This document shows, in pieces, positions 21,284 to 33,539 of a DNA stretch of 64,000 nucleotides. Position 1 is the stretch's first letter. Each line of letters begins with the position of its first letter. The DNA is from Leptasterias polaris (Eukaryota > Echinodermata > Asteroidea > Forcipulatida > Asteriidae). Position numbers and translations under genes: made by a program. The DNA lies in assembly GCA_037783415.1 (NCBI GenBank), contig JAZGTN010000005.1:3844001-3908000 (forward strand), written 5' to 3'. The notes beneath the pieces were generated by a model, which worked only from the letters and a program-made list of their open reading frames with translations, ran no database searches and was not told the origin of the DNA.

Positions 21284-24200
21284 GCATGTATCACGCAAAG
21301 TTTATGATTGTAGGGCCTTTGGTAGACTCATTTCCAACGGTAGTAAATTGAACACTTGTAGGATTTGTGATTATGAGACTGTGTGAGCTTTTATGTTGAG
21401 AACTTGTTGAAGTATTGAAACATGCTTGCAAATTATTGAGATATTGAGCTGACATAAAGGTCGGGGTCATGACCTAAGATTAAGGTCATGGCCATGGTTA
21501 ATCAAATTGCTTCAGGATAAAAAAAAAACCTTGTCCAGTTGCCTGTGCAGGATTATCTTCTGGAGTTTCCCAGGAGTGCTTAGATTTCACCAAATAGCAT
21601 TTTCCCCCTTTTTTCAACAATGAACAGCGGCACAAAATCATTAGTTTTGTTTTACTTGGTTATTTCTTGAAATTGTGACCTAATGTAATTTTGTCTTTTT
21701 CAGATATAATGGTGGACAAAATAGAAGTGCACTGTTTGACTTGGGTAAACTTTTTGTGTACACTCACACCACACAGAATATGCTGAGCTCTAATTGTTGT
21801 CACGTCTGCTGTGCGCGCCCTCTAATGTCAGCTGTGGAAAAAGCATATGAATTCCATGTGACAGGGCTTTGTGGTAAAAAAAAATCAATGGGAAACTGTA
21901 ATTTGCCAAACAGATACAATGGCAGTAGGTATGACTTGCCTCAAAGGAGATGCAGTACACAGACGGACTGGGGCGTGTTTTGTCGACCCTGGACCGGAAA
22001 CAAGTTTCTGACTGAAACAGTTTCAGAGAGCTGCGCGAAAAAGGGTTGATACCAGAAACAGTTCATAACAATGGTGCATCCTTAGTCTTTGTAATTTGAC
22101 CAACATTATTGGATTGGTATGTTTCAAGGTTTTTCATTTAAGAACTTCCTCAACAGTTTTTGTTGGTTTGTAAAATATGCCATCTAGAAACAAGTCTAAA
22201 CGGGGAAAAGAAATCGGTTGCGTCACCGTAGTTGAACCGAACATGCAAAAAAGTGTAACCAATAACCGAAGCTCAAATTTGTTTGTGGCTAGGATTGGTT
22301 CTAAGTTTTGTCCTGTTGTGTCCTGTCCACCACCTCAAAAAGGCTAATTAAGTTTGTGCAAGCTGTTTTTTATTGACAACGTTAGGATGAGAGTAAATTC
22401 ACTTCTCAAAAACTAATGATGATTCATACAAGTTTAAATATCACCATTTGAAAAGAAAAAAAATTCCCATTTAATTAGGTACTTAAAAGGTAAATTTTGA
22501 AGCTAATGATAATTTCTCTATTTGTCTTGTCTTGTTTTTTGTTTTGTTTTTAAGTCCATTGAGCGAGTGCAGTGGGAAAGCCTCTCAACAAGCTTCTCAG
22601 CTTTTTAGGCAATCCCACAGGCCTGCATCTCCATTTCAGTGGTGCGTCTGTGTTTTGTCTTTTCGTTCACGTAGGTTTGTCTTGTTTCCAGGTTCTTCTG
22701 TTTTTTCTGTTACTTTTCCACAATTTGTTTCTTTGTATTTTACAGTTTACTGTATTGCCTGATATATTTTCTAATAAATAAATAAATAAATAATGATAAC
22801 GATGAAGACTTAGAAATATGAGACTCATTTTATTGGACACCTTGTACAGTTTTACAAGGTGCTGTGGCGCATCCTGCAGCCGAGCCAAGATGCCGGAGAT
22901 GGCCACTGCAAACCTGCAAACTAAGGCATTCTCCCTGACTCTTGTCATGCTTTGATTTACAGGATCTCAAGCTGGCCAACAAAGTGATTCTGTCGTTATT
23001 GCTAGCCTTTATCATGGTGGCCATGGGCTGTGTAGTCACCCTTGATGACTTAAAAAGAGTGGTAGGTGTAGCTCATTAGTCATTTATTTTAAAATCTTTC
23101 TCTCTATGTATTTAGCAGGTCTTGGCCGAGCGGTCAGGCACACTAGACACAAACTCTGAAGTATCTGATCAGCAGAGGTGGCTTCGGGTCCCAGTCTTGA
23201 CGCTTGTGTTATTAAGCAAGACTCTTAACCATTATTGCTTGTAGGCCATCCAAAACAACTTGCACAAGCTTCGTCGCTCGGATGGGACGTAAAGCCTGAG
23301 GTCCCATGTGTTGCAGTGTTGTGTAATGCACATAAATGAACCTAGTTACACTTATTGCTCCGGTTAACGTTTTTGCCGCGGTGTTTCTGGCAGTGGCTGC
23401 TGAATGCGCCAGAGCAGCACCTTGTAAACCCTTATGAGGTGCTATGTAGGTCTTATACTTCAAAAACTTCAAAAAACCTGTCTTAAAACAATAATAATAA
23501 GTGCTTTGAGATGCCCTTAGAAAAAGTGCTACATGAGAACTAGTTGTTTATTATTATTATTATCATTATTTTTTCTCGATTTACAACCATTATTTTTGAT
23601 AGTGGCTCGTCGAACACAGCTTAACATATTTGATGAGTGCATTGTAGCAGAATGTACTCACGAAATGAAATCTGGATTATTCCATTCCATTGAGTGAAAT
23701 AGACATGCATCGGAGTTGAGCGCTTCATTGCTGACATGTGGAGGTGGGGCTTATCCAAGAGCCCAGCTTGTGACAGTGGAGCAGAGCAGCTGAAGGCTGA
23801 CCACATGACCTCTGAGTGCCCCCTCTGTCGCCCACCAAACAGTCTCCATGGCTTGATTGATGTTGATGCAGATGCAGCAACTCGAAAGTGGCTCCTCAGC
23901 AAGCACCAAGGGATCTAACTATTCCCTATGAGTGTCTTGGTTTCACAAGCAAGAAGAAAAAGTGAAATGGAAAAAGCCAGATGTCATTGAGTGAATATTT
24001 TCTGTGACATTGCACAAAGAAATGCATTTAAATGTTTGTTTAATATAAGTCCCACATAAATTCTTGTCCTTTGAAACTTTGCCATTATAAACACAAAATA
24101 GAAACGGAAACTCGCAACAACACACACTGGAAATTATGTTTAAAAAACTCTTCTAAACAATGTTTGTCCAAAAAAAACCTTGTGGATAAACACATCATTT

Positions 24201-27200
24201 AACGTGAAGTGGTTATTAAGCCTTGCCCTACAAGTTGTCAAGTACTTCTTGCCCAGTATATTTACGTAATTTTGTTCTCTTTTGGTCATGTGAATTATAC
24301 TTGTCAGGCCTTGAAACAACCCACGGTACCCACAGCAATTACTGTGGTGCCCTGTGCTTTTTGGCGTGAGCACAAGACCAAAGAACAGATTGATGGAGAC
24401 ATTCCAGCAATCTCTGCTCAACTGCTAGCCACTGCTATCAGTTATACCTGATGTGATATACTGGAGACTTCTGTATTGTGCCCTAATAGAGGTTGCAGAC
24501 CTCTCAACTACATCGACTTGATTGGTAATGGCACGGAGTCTGAAATTGAGGACCTTCTGAACATGATGAGCGATAAACGCCTCTGGCATGACGTTGTGAA
24601 TAGGATCTCGGTTGCGACCGCTAAATGATGATGGTGAGGTGCTTTTGCTGTGGTGCCCTCTTGGAAGGTTCCAATACAAATTTACATTTTTCTCATAGAA
24701 GTTCCCCTCAACAGACGAAAATTTCTGTGCCCCTTCAAGAGCGAAAATCAAGGCCTGACTTGTTATCATCTCAATAAAACGTTCGTTCAAAAGTGACAAA
24801 TTGTAATTTGTAAAAATTCTAACCAATAAATTAACCTCCAAAGCTAATGAATAAACATATTATTGTTTTCAGCTAAGTCACCCCATTGGTGTGTTCATCG
24901 GATTCTGCTCCCAGTTTATTGTCCTCCCCCTGTCAGGCTTTGGTTTGGCCCATGCCCTGAGTCTGAAACCTGGCTATGCATTGGGAGTCTTGATCACTGT
25001 CACTTGCCCAGGGGGTGTCACCTCCAACTTGTATACCTTTTGGAGCAACGGGGATGTTTGTCTGAGGTAAACGTATAAAGTTATACAAGAATATTGGATA
25101 ATAATTTGTTTTTTGGGTGCAGCCCGTTATATTAAGGTTACAAAATATTTGAACCTGTGAGGATATGTTTGGTATATTGGAGGATATGTTTGGTATATTG
25201 CAAGTGTTTGAATAGACTCCAGGGTAATGATTAATCTATCATGAGGTATTTTGTCCTTGGCTTTAAAGGCAAAGTATACCTTTGGTTTTTAGAACCATTA
25301 GATTGTTTTGATCCTAATGCATATAGATACAATAAAACTAACCTGTGAAAATTTTGAGTTTTTGAGATATCGCCGAAAATCTGGAGCGAATATGTCCATG
25401 CAGGAAAAATAATCCTTAGTAGGAATACACAATCTTAGAAGCGTATCTGACAGTAACGTTTCTCAGATTCAAATTTTGGGGCATAAAAACTGATATGTGT
25501 TTACATACATTGTAACCACCCTACTTTGAAGTAGAACGTTTCTCAAAATGCTTTGTACAATCGAAAGCTGCTGTAGGCAATAAGTATTTATTGCCATTAT
25601 TTTTAAGAGTGATAACCAAACATATACCTTCCCTTCGAGGAAACGCATACACCTGTTGCACAAATTATGCACACAGTACTTTTTATGTAAGTGGCTTCCT
25701 CCCAGATCCCCGCAGAAGCCGCAAGAATGAACACCTCCCGGAGGTGTCTAAAAGGTGAAAAAAAACATTGACTGTTTAGTATTTGCTTTCCTAATGACCT
25801 GACTCACCTGATGTCTTCATCACAATAATCTTGGTTGCACCATTTTGGAAGTCAAGGTCCCTGTGGGGTCATACCGTGTAGTGCTAATTTTAGGCGACAC
25901 AGCATATACATGCTACATGTTGACTCCCAAAATGGTGAGGTGGCACAGTCACCTTGGGTGTAAGGGGGTCAATAAGTGTAGCATTTTGCATGGCTGTTTC
26001 ATTGGGAGACTTTATGATTCTAAATGGCAGGAGACATACTGGGTAATTCTCTATCTTTATGTAGTTCTGAGCGTGCTCACATGGGTGCGTTCCGATTGTG
26101 GGAATGTTGCAAGCATTTGCCAGCGTTTGCAAAATTCTGGTGGAACGAGTATGCGCCACCAAGATCGAGGAATGTTAGCAACAGACGACAAATGTATTTC
26201 TGAGATGTTTGTTGGGGGCTTTAATAGTGGCATACATTTTTTAAGATGGCAACAATTTAATGGCAAGACTGCGAGCCGCCACATTGACACCGGTTGTGTG
26301 AGTTTTGTGCTCACATAATCGTTTCTACTGAGTGCTTGCAATAAGTTCAGGCAAGCATAATGAGCCCAGATAAGTTTGCTGCCATCTAGCAGATCCCCAA
26401 AAGGTTCCTGTTAGGGTATAATTTTTGCCCCAGATTGGGATCAACTTCTCCCAGTTAAGGATGGTTTGTGGCACAATTAAGAACCCATTGGGTGAGATTG
26501 ACTGTCTCTTCTCCAGTACAAACAACCTCTTTCACTTCTCACTACTGACAGTATCACCATGACGGCCTTCTCAACAGTCATTGCCATGGGAATGATGCCT
26601 CTAAACCTGTTTATCTACTCCCGATCCTGGACGAATGATGGAGCCGTGATTCCTTACAGTAGCATCATCATTTCCCTGGTCCTCATCCTGGTACCTGCCC
26701 TCATTGGTATGCTTATTAACCATAAGAAGCCTGCCTGGTGCCCGATGATTACGAAGGTAAGCTATAGACCTTTGCATGTGTGGTCTGCTTTTCACTCTTG
26801 CAATTATTCATTTACTGTTTCATTGCAAAGATAAATTATCGTCATATTGAACAACACCTACCTTTATTGTTAAACTGCTTTCCATTTTCTATTGTTTTCT
26901 CTACTTAGTGCAATTATTATTTAATTATCTCACTGCAAAGATGAAACTATTGTCATTTTGAAGGAAACCTACCGCTACGGTAATTGTTAAACAACTCATA
27001 AACTGTGAATGTGACTAGAGTACCAGTGCTCAAGGGCTCGGTTAATGCAGTTGGACTAGCTATAGTCAAACCATGCAGTGTTTGAGTGACATGTGGACAT
27101 AAGTGACATGTAGACTGACTATGGTTTTAAGTCCAGTTACCTCCAGTCACCCACCTAAATTTGCTCAACGTGGTTTCCCTTACAAAATGGTGCAGTGGGC

Positions 27201-29434
27201 AAACAAGTTTGAGACATCAAATAGCCCCCCCCCTAAAAAAATAAAAATTAATAATTAAGTTATGTCTTTGCCCCGCTCCCCCCCCCCCTCCTAAATGAAA
27301 ATATCCGGTTACAAGGTCATTCCATGTCATTCCAGTGGTCGATTTCACAAAGCACTGAGATTCATCTTAAGATGAGTTATCAGTTTTACCATAGTGATTT
27401 GTATTGTGACATCACTCTTTGCTAAGCAACTACGATGGATTTGGAGTTACGATCAATCTTAACTCTTTGTGAAATCGAGCCCTGGACTGAAGCTTACCGG
27501 TAATGCTGCCCAAGAACAATTTAAAGGCAAACCCTGAGATGTTCTCACATTTTAAGTACACAGTTATGATCCATTGACACTTTGTGGAGTCAGCAGTAAA
27601 GGAATGTTTGTTGCTATAAAATCAAGTGACAACTCTTTTGACACTGAAGAAAATAAATAGTGCGTCAGACACTTCATGTTATCTGGAAGGGGACAATTTA
27701 CGAGCCCAGATTCATCGCTTCCTCGTTTTTTATCAGTCACTGACTACACCAATACAAGATGGCTTTTGTAAGGAGAGTTGTATAACCAGATAGCGAGATA
27801 AACGTCAAACAAGCGCTGTTGACAGAAGCTTTTGTTATGTCGTCAAGTGGGTACTTGCTTTGATGGATTGTGGAATAGGAATGTTCTCAGCTTGTGTTGG
27901 ACTATTCTGGAATAACTGTTTTACCATAATATTTGTCGGTATTTAAGTTGACAATTCTATCCAACTGCAGGTGGTGTGTATATTAATTGGTTTATTTATT
28001 GATGAAATTACATTGCAGCCAAAGGCTGAATGACATGAAATTTACAATATTAAAAATTACGATATTAAAACCCGGAACAAGAAACAAAAATATTCAGAAA
28101 AACACGCTAAAAAAGACAACCAGTTCGTAATATGTAGATAATGTAAACTTGATTAATTAAATTTGGGAGATAACATTTAAATAGACAGATGAATATATAC
28201 ACCTCAAAGAAAATTGATAAAATACAAAATACAGGATTATACATGTATGGTGGACTGAGAGGAGACAATAACACCATTTTCCATTCAACAACTCAGTCAT
28301 GTAAGGCAGATGGCCTGAATCTGGCTATGCTACACCTGTGTGATTTGAATTTACGGTGATTTCTGAGAGATATTGTACTCAGAGTGTGGAAACCACTCAG
28401 AGAACTGCCGAGATGAGCAAGGTTTTGCCCTCTATGGTAGAACAACTATGGACTGATTTTTGCTTTGTACATACATGTGCATTCACAACTTGAAATTTAT
28501 TGCAAGAGTGCATCTACAAAAAATGTGGATGATATTAAATGGTCAAACAGTAGGAGGGTTAAGTGGCGGCAATAGCATATTGCCCAGACTGAGTTTACTT
28601 CTGAACATGTTTTGAAGTGGGAGAGCAGGCCCCCCAAAAAACGTATTATTGAGTAACTGCTATTTTCATAGTTTTTTTTAAATTATGATGTTACATATCA
28701 TATATGACATAGAATTTGACCTGGAGTCTGAGGAATTCCAGTTTAAGCAGTAACTTGTGACTTAGCAAGTCATTGTTTCAGACATCATTATATCTAACTT
28801 GCTAATGGCTGATCGAGGCATGGCATGTGAATATACTTTCCTGTATTGAAATGCAAACTGGGACCAAGGACAGCCACATTTGATGTGTAGACCTGAGGAA
28901 CCCTATCAATAGCAATATGATTATAATGTCACCCTAAATGCTCCTTTATTTTGTTTTATTATATCTCAGCTGGGAAGCTTTTTCGGCCTCCTTGCCATCA
29001 CTATCAACATGATCTTGAATGGCATCATCAACCCGTCAATGTTCTTCTCTCCATGGCAACTCTGGTTTGCCAGCTTCATCTTGCCACTGCTTGGCTACAC
29101 CTTTGGCTACCTGTTGGCTTTCATCTTCCGTAGACCCCATATTGAGTGCCGCACCATCTGCTTTGAAACAGGTGCACAAAACATCGGCTTGGCCTTGACC
29201 CTCCTCTTAGTCACCTTCCCGGACTCAGAACTCCTCAAAGAGATGCTCATCTTCCCTTCTCTCTACGCACCTTTTTTGGTTCTCCATGCATGTTTGATTG
29301 TTGCGATTTACTTGATTTGGCAAAAGTGGCATAGACGAAGGAGTGATAATTTATCCAACAAGGAGGAAGAGTCTTTGGGAGGCGTGAAATCAGAGATGCT
29401 CCCGGGTCAACCATCTAAGGAAGAGGGTGAATAA
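21158..29434 (+). CDS. slc10a: SLC10 family sodium/bile acid cotransporter-like protein, five coding exons
   Basis: SLC10 proteins are plasma-membrane symporters that couple Na+ to uptake of bile acids or steroid conjugates. The exons 21158-21283, 22963-23061, 24873-25066, 26552-26756 and 28970-29434 join in frame (phases 0, 0, 2, 0) to about 362 residues; NTCP and ASBT are about 350. The start lies in a strong context (CACCATGG). Visible family hallmarks are a short N-terminus with NETNST glycosylation sequons, CPGGVTSN (Na+-site Ser-Asn), SITMTAFST, MGMMPLNLFIYSR, and FETGAQN (Na+-site Glu and Gln), followed by a charged cytosolic tail. About nine hydrophobic segments are predicted by eye. 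Introns are full of repeats. The vertebrate paralogue it matches best cannot be decided here. AATAAA overlaps the stop codon. Confidence 0.88.
21284..22962 (+). other. SLC10 intron 1 (GC-AG type)
   Basis: It begins GCATGT and ends TTTACAG. A 102-codon frame at 21741-22049 and an AATA-rich tract near 22775 show no gene evidence. The last part (22840-22920) carries a piece resembling the 3' part of the SINE at 23113, in reverse. Confidence 0.5.
22963..23061 (+). CDS. slc10a: SLC10 exon 2 (first membrane segment)
   Basis: Acceptor TTTACAG, donor GTAGGT. Encodes 33 residues, DLKLANKVILSLLLAFIMVA to LDDLKRV, which align with the first transmembrane helix and GC(T/V) motif of SLC10 proteins. Confidence 0.85.
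23113..23565 (+). mobile_element. tRNA-derived SINE
   Basis: The head CTTGGCCGAGCGGTCAGGCA resembles a tRNA with a Pol III A box, and GGCTTCGGGTCCC fits a B box. The body contains CGGATGGGACGTAAAGCC, and the tail TGCTTTGAGATGCCCTTAG...GTGCTACATGAGAA runs into (ATT)n at 23549-23567. A reverse-oriented copy lies at 63540-63835. It sits in SLC10 intron 2. Confidence 0.75.
23690..23920 (+). pseudogene. LINE ORF2 C-terminal fragment
   Basis: The frame reads MWRWGLSKSPACDSGAEQ, then KADHMTSECPLCRPPNS and ends ATRKWLLSKHQGI before a stop. The C-x-C/H-x-C pattern (CDSG...ADH...EC) is the zinc-binding end of a jockey/CR1-type reverse transcriptase. It is only about 75 codons long, a truncated relic in SLC10 intron 2. 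Confidence 0.75.
24873..25066 (+). CDS. slc10a: SLC10 exon 3 (CPGG sodium-site region)
   Basis: Acceptor TTTTCAG, donor GTAAAC, ends in phase 2. Encodes LSHPIGVFIGFCSQFIVLPL through ITVTCPGGVTSNLYTFWSNG. The CPGG..SN motif is diagnostic of the family. Confidence 0.92.
25262..25636. mobile_element. TTTAAAGGCA-ended MITE (family B)
   Basis: It starts TTTAAAGGCAAAGTATACC and runs through GATATCGCCGAAAATCTGG and AATACACAAT to GTATATACCTTCCCTT. The related copies at 50606-50996, 50993-51388 and 59552-61735 show the same order of blocks. Located in SLC10 intron 3. Confidence 0.7.
26552..26756 (+). CDS. slc10a: SLC10 exon 4
   Basis: Acceptor CTGACAG, donor GTAAGC. Encodes (S)ITMTAFSTVIAMGMMPLNLF through ISLVLILVPALIGMLINHKK, two membrane segments with the MTxxST and GMMPL motifs. 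Confidence 0.92.
27332..27485. mobile_element. CGATTTCACAAAG-type MITE
   Basis: Terminal inverted repeats CCAGTGGTCGATTTCACAAA and TTTGTGAAATCGAGCCCTGG enclose about 110 bp with GTGATTTGTATTGTGACATC. It matches 47671-47842. Located in SLC10 intron 4. Confidence 0.75.
27486..28969 (+). other. Rest of SLC10 intron 4
   Basis: About 1.5 kb without exon signals. A minus-strand stretch starting near 28080 and running to about 27985 has the AT-rich look of a retroelement tail, but no coding remnant was found. Confidence 0.35.
28970..29434 (+). CDS. slc10a: SLC10 exon 5 (C-terminal half and stop)
   Basis: Acceptor ATCTCAG. 154 codons plus TAA. Encodes LGSFFGLLAITINMILNG, LGYTFGYLLAFIF, the CFETGAQNIGLALTL sodium-site helix and a cytosolic tail rich in Arg, Glu and Lys. 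Confidence 0.93.
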   Translation: MGSFFGLLAITINMILNGIINPSMFFSPWQLWFASFILPLLGYTFGYLLAFIFRRPHIECRTICFETGAQNIGLALTLLLVTFPDSELLKEMLIFPSLYAPFLVLHACLIVAIYLIWQKWHRRRSDNLSNKEEESLGGVKSEMLPGQPSKEEGE

Positions 29435-30943
29435 AATAGAAGTCAGCAGAAGCACTCCTGTGTCTTTGCACCTAATAGTGCCTTTGGTAAAGAATCAATT
29501 ATGACTTTCTTGTTTGAAAAAATCTGTTATGCATGCAGAGAAAAATTTAAAAAGACCATAACCATTTCTTTCTTTTTGATAATTGCTCAACTTTTTGGGA
29601 AAGGCTTTAACAGTATAAATTACTTTTAAGACCTAATAATTATAATATTATTCTTTCAGAAGGTTTTTTAAATTGAAATTGATCCTATGAAGTATTTAAA
29701 GGGAAATGATATCACTGTGTTTTGAAAGAGTAAATTCAGTCCCATTACCTAAAGTTTTCAGTAAACACTAAATACACACAATCCAGCCAATCTGTGGACA
29801 CGTATTGGTGAAGACAGCAGTTTACGTCAGGGGGTTTTGTTGCATGTTCATGTTTTACTGATTTTTATTTTGGCAAGCGTAATAAGTAGTGGTGATTTGT
29901 GGGGCCTGCATATGCTTTTTCCTCAACCTCTTAAGACAAAAATATTTGTTGAAGGATTTGTAGTAGTATTACTTTATGAGCTGTAATTGGTGAGCTTTCA
30001 GATTTGAACTTGTCTCTATTATTATTATTATTATTTAATTTGTTTACCAATTCTTTAAAGGGCTCGAAAGTTCTTCATTATCACTCAAATGTTTACTCAG
30101 TAGATACATAGATACCTTCGTGGAGCTTTTAGTTGGTGGAATATATTAAAGAGCGAATTTTATTTGCATTCAAAGGGTGGTTTTATGTTTCATTTTCAAC
30201 TTGCTTTAAATAAAAAATCCTTGACTCAAAATTAGCTTGCCTTTCCTTGACATATGAGGGCGCTGTCCTTAACGAGCATTGTAAATGTTCAAAACTATTG
30301 GAAATAGTGTCAAATTGCCTTGCACGAGTTACCTTGCACGAGGCAATCAAGGAAACACTTAAAACTGAGATTTAACCATGATGCAGTTAATAAGGTAGGC
30401 CTAAGCTTCTATAATTGACGAAATACAAAATCAACATGAAAGTGTGTAGTATTGTTTGTATGTAGACGGCTTTCAAAAACGTTGATCACTCCACCAACGA
30501 CTGATTGATTTTACTACTAGTAGTGCAATTGATTTACGTACTAGTACTAGTTTCGGTGGTTTTTTGTGGAAACAATCCCAACATTAAACATATTCATCAA
30601 TTATTGTCTTTGAGATCAAAACTGTATGCATTATTGAAAAAAATAACTGGCCAACCACAAATTTTACATGCTAATGCTACATAAAAACTTGTGATATTCT
30701 TGCGAGGTGTATAAACCAGCTAAACAATAAAGGAACGTCTATCACTATCGGAGCATACATTTCTCTATGATCAGAGGCACAGTGACAGTAGGCCGGCCCT
30801 ACACAATTACCCCCATCACTATCAGCGGTAGTCAACTGCGTGTTTGTTCTGGGGCTTTTAATCCATTTTTTGATAACGGTGTTGTATAATCGATAATCAG
30901 AACCACAGACACGTGTGCAACAATTATTGCACGCGTAACCTAA
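29435..30943 (+). other. SLC10 3' UTR and intergenic sequence
   Basis: AATAAA at 29430-29435 overlaps the stop codon. Further AATAAA signals (near 30209) could serve as poly(A) signals, so the 3' UTR end is uncertain. An (ATT)n run lies near 30017. No other gene is seen. Confidence 0.4.
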
Positions 30944-30945
30944 TA

Positions 30946-31103
30946 GACCAATCCATTAAGCCCCGCCTCCTTACGAGTTGACCAATCACAGCCGCGAAAT
31001 CCGATCACCATTAGAGCAAAGATCACCAAACGGCTCAAATGGTGATCAGATTTCGCGGCTGTGATTGGTCAATGAGAAATGGGCGGGGCTTAATGGATCG
31101 GTG
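30946..31103. mobile_element. 158-bp palindromic MITE, TA-flanked (copy 2)
   Basis: Same length and structure as 11745-11902, with about ten substitutions. TA on both sides. It carries a CCGCGAAATC / GATTTCGCGG pair and GGGCGGGGC near the right end. Confidence 0.8.
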
Positions 31104-31294
31104 TATTAATTCAACCTTCAAAAGTACCCAGATGATTCTTTTGTCTGACACTGACTGGCGGTGCAAATTCTACAGGGAGGGAGGTCGCACCGAACGATGC
31201 AAATTAGTTGGGGTGCCGTGCCACGAAAAAACACACAACACACACCACGAAGAGGTGTATCATAGTTGCATCTTCACTTTTTGTTGAATAATAG

Positions 31295-31910
31295 CAGTGG
31301 CGTAACTAGGGGGGGGGCACGTTCCCCCCAATTGATGTCGGTGCCCCCCGGGTGCCCCCCCCCCCCCCCATTTGAAATTTGAACCTTTGAGACTATAATA
31401 ATTACCAGAATATAAACTGTGAAGTTCTATAAACTTTTATGGAGCACTGGGGGCGTATAACTCAATGTTTCAAACTATTTTTCTATTTACACATATTTGT
31501 TGTACCTTTGCAATGGACAGTTGTTATTTTTTACCAAGTCTTCAGAGTACGATAAATCACGTCCGCAAATTGTATGATGACTCATCGCCCGCGCGCCCCC
31601 CATTCTGCCACAGTCTGCCACGTTAAATACGGCACGGTAGTGTCACATGAAGCTACACTACGTGCTGGGTGCCGTTGCATTTATCGTAAGTACATGAGGA
31701 AAAGCCATTGAAAACTCTTGAGCTGTGAATTGTAAATTGACTATAATATTCCCTTTGGCTAAAAATTGAGGGGCTGTTTGGGACCCGCCATTGCGTAGAT
31801 TAAGATCCAGTTTTTAAAAAGTGCAAAGGAATCTATAGTTGATTTGCCAGCAGTGCCCCCCCTAGAAAAAATGGTGCCCCCCTCAAAAATTTACCTTAGT
31901 TACGCCGCTG
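31295..31910. mobile_element. hAT-type non-autonomous transposon, 616 bp, with 8-bp target duplication
   Basis: It starts CAGTGGCGTAACTAGG and ends TTAGTTACGCCGCTG. The 8-bp direct repeat AATAATAG stands on both sides (31287-31294 and 31911-31918). The length of the duplication and the CAGNGGCG-type ends point to hAT. The interior has G/C homopolymers and no ORF of note. Confidence 0.85.
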
Positions 31911-31918
31911 AATAATAG

Positions 31919-33480
31919 TACAATAAAATAACGCAAAGATGCGGTGGTTTTTCCTTCCTCCATGGTTGAACATTTCTACCTCTATGGTTTACCGTTGGCA
32001 GAAGGGACCCGATGTTTGCACCCTCGTATCATAGAGCAGGGAAATTATGCTCGTATCGATTGTTGTGTACAAAACCAATTGGGACGTCTACCAGAAAAGA
32101 AATCGTCCAGACACTGGGAGAACAAAGGAGGCGGGGGGCGTGCACCTGATGGCATAGCAAAGGGTGTATGGGTTACTGTCGTCCATGCACCTTTTTCAAG
32201 AAACCGGTACGGGTCATTTCTCTATGGTGTGTGTGTGTGGGTGTGTGTGTGTGTGTACGTATGCGTGAGCTCACTGTCAGAAAGGGTGACTACATGATGA
32301 TTAAAGGCAACGCCAGAACGGTTAAGAATACGTTTTTGTTACTATAATTGCGAAAACCAACGGAGCGGAATCAACATAATGTAGCGCAGACCCTTACGAA
32401 AAAGTCCTATCTAGGCGAAATACCTATATAATCCTATAGGATTTCAATAGGATTCCTGTAGGATTCTTATAGATTTTTCGTCATTTCCTAGATTCCTATA
32501 AGATTCTTATAGGGTTTTTTTGTAAGGGGACAGTGTTGTTTTTTGAGTGTGTTGACAGGTGAAATTTATTGAGGTCTCGCCATTTCAAGCTAAAGAATGT
32601 TTTAACCATGACTATATTATGACTACCACACCCGTAACCCGTCCTGCAGAAAAGGAGCAGTGCTGAACTAGGCTACAATAAATCTTATGAGTTGTTTTTC
32701 TGTCTAATCTACTCTTTTTTGCAGGGCGGGTTCTCACAAAATGTTCACGTAATTTTCCCATCAAGTCACTCAGATCAGGCACCTCGATTCTTTACAAAAC
32801 CGAAAAGTTTTCAATTAACTTCAGTCGTGTGGTTTAAGCGGCTCGATGTTGACCCATCACAACGCCTACCAGAGAAGGCTACCCCTTTCATACCGAAAAG
32901 AACTAATTAAAACGGGTGGTTGTTTTTTCTTGAATTTCTTCTTTGAAAAACAGTTTGGTCATTTTAAATAGGAAGAAAGAAAACAAAAAGAGTTCCCCTA
33001 TACCAACCAATCAATGACCCTTTCTCCCGTTTTGACCATCTTCTCAAAATGTTCAATTAGTAAAAAAAAAAAAAAAAAAAAAAAACCTTAGTTTGTCGGG
33101 TCTAGGCCTATTCCCATTGAAAATTGTAACGTGAGAATTGCCTGTGACACTTGGCTAACTCAATTACTCTCTATAATGATTTATCACGAGGGCGCTTTCG
33201 TAAAACCCATTGTTAAAGTATTGAGTGAACAATATAATGATATACAAAGGCAGTGCAGCTTTCGCTTGCACGAAAAAAGTATGCACCTATTTTAATGAAC
33301 TGATGACCTTGGTCCCACAAAATACTGAATGGATATGTTCGCCATGGTCTGTCACACAAATTCACAACGACCAACGCCATGGTTTTGTTCCATAGGAGGA
33401 CTGTACGAAAAATATCAGCTGTTATTATGTGGAGCAAGCCATAAGCTGGTGGGATCGAATGAATGACATTCATTTCCATA
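31919..33480. other. Gene-less stretch
   Basis: It includes a (GT)n run (32225-32260), the TCCTATAGGA-rich tract at 32395-32520 and an A-run (33062-33086). The 117-codon + frame at 31944-32297 crosses the GT run and shows no domain. Confidence 0.4.
32395..32520. repeat. Degenerate tandem of TCCTATAGGATT-like palindromes
   Basis: Blocks AATCCTATAGGATTTC, ATAGGATTCCTGTAGGATTC and TTATAGATTTTTCG, then ATTCCTATAAGATTCTTATA, repeat with a period of roughly 14-20 bp. No similar tract occurs elsewhere in the window. Confidence 0.6.
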
Positions 33481-33539
33481 TTAGGGATAATTATTCAAGT
33501 GACGTTTTGAGAAAGTAGGCTCTGATTGGCCTATTGTGC

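Noticed and set aside
21741..22049. 102-codon + frame in SLC10 intron 1
   Set aside because: It does not join the flanking exons in phase and has no similarity to SLC10 proteins.
24425..24841. 138-codon minus-strand frame in SLC10 intron 2
   Set aside because: No recognised motif, no splice sites and no clear start context. Kept only as a possible unknown element remnant.
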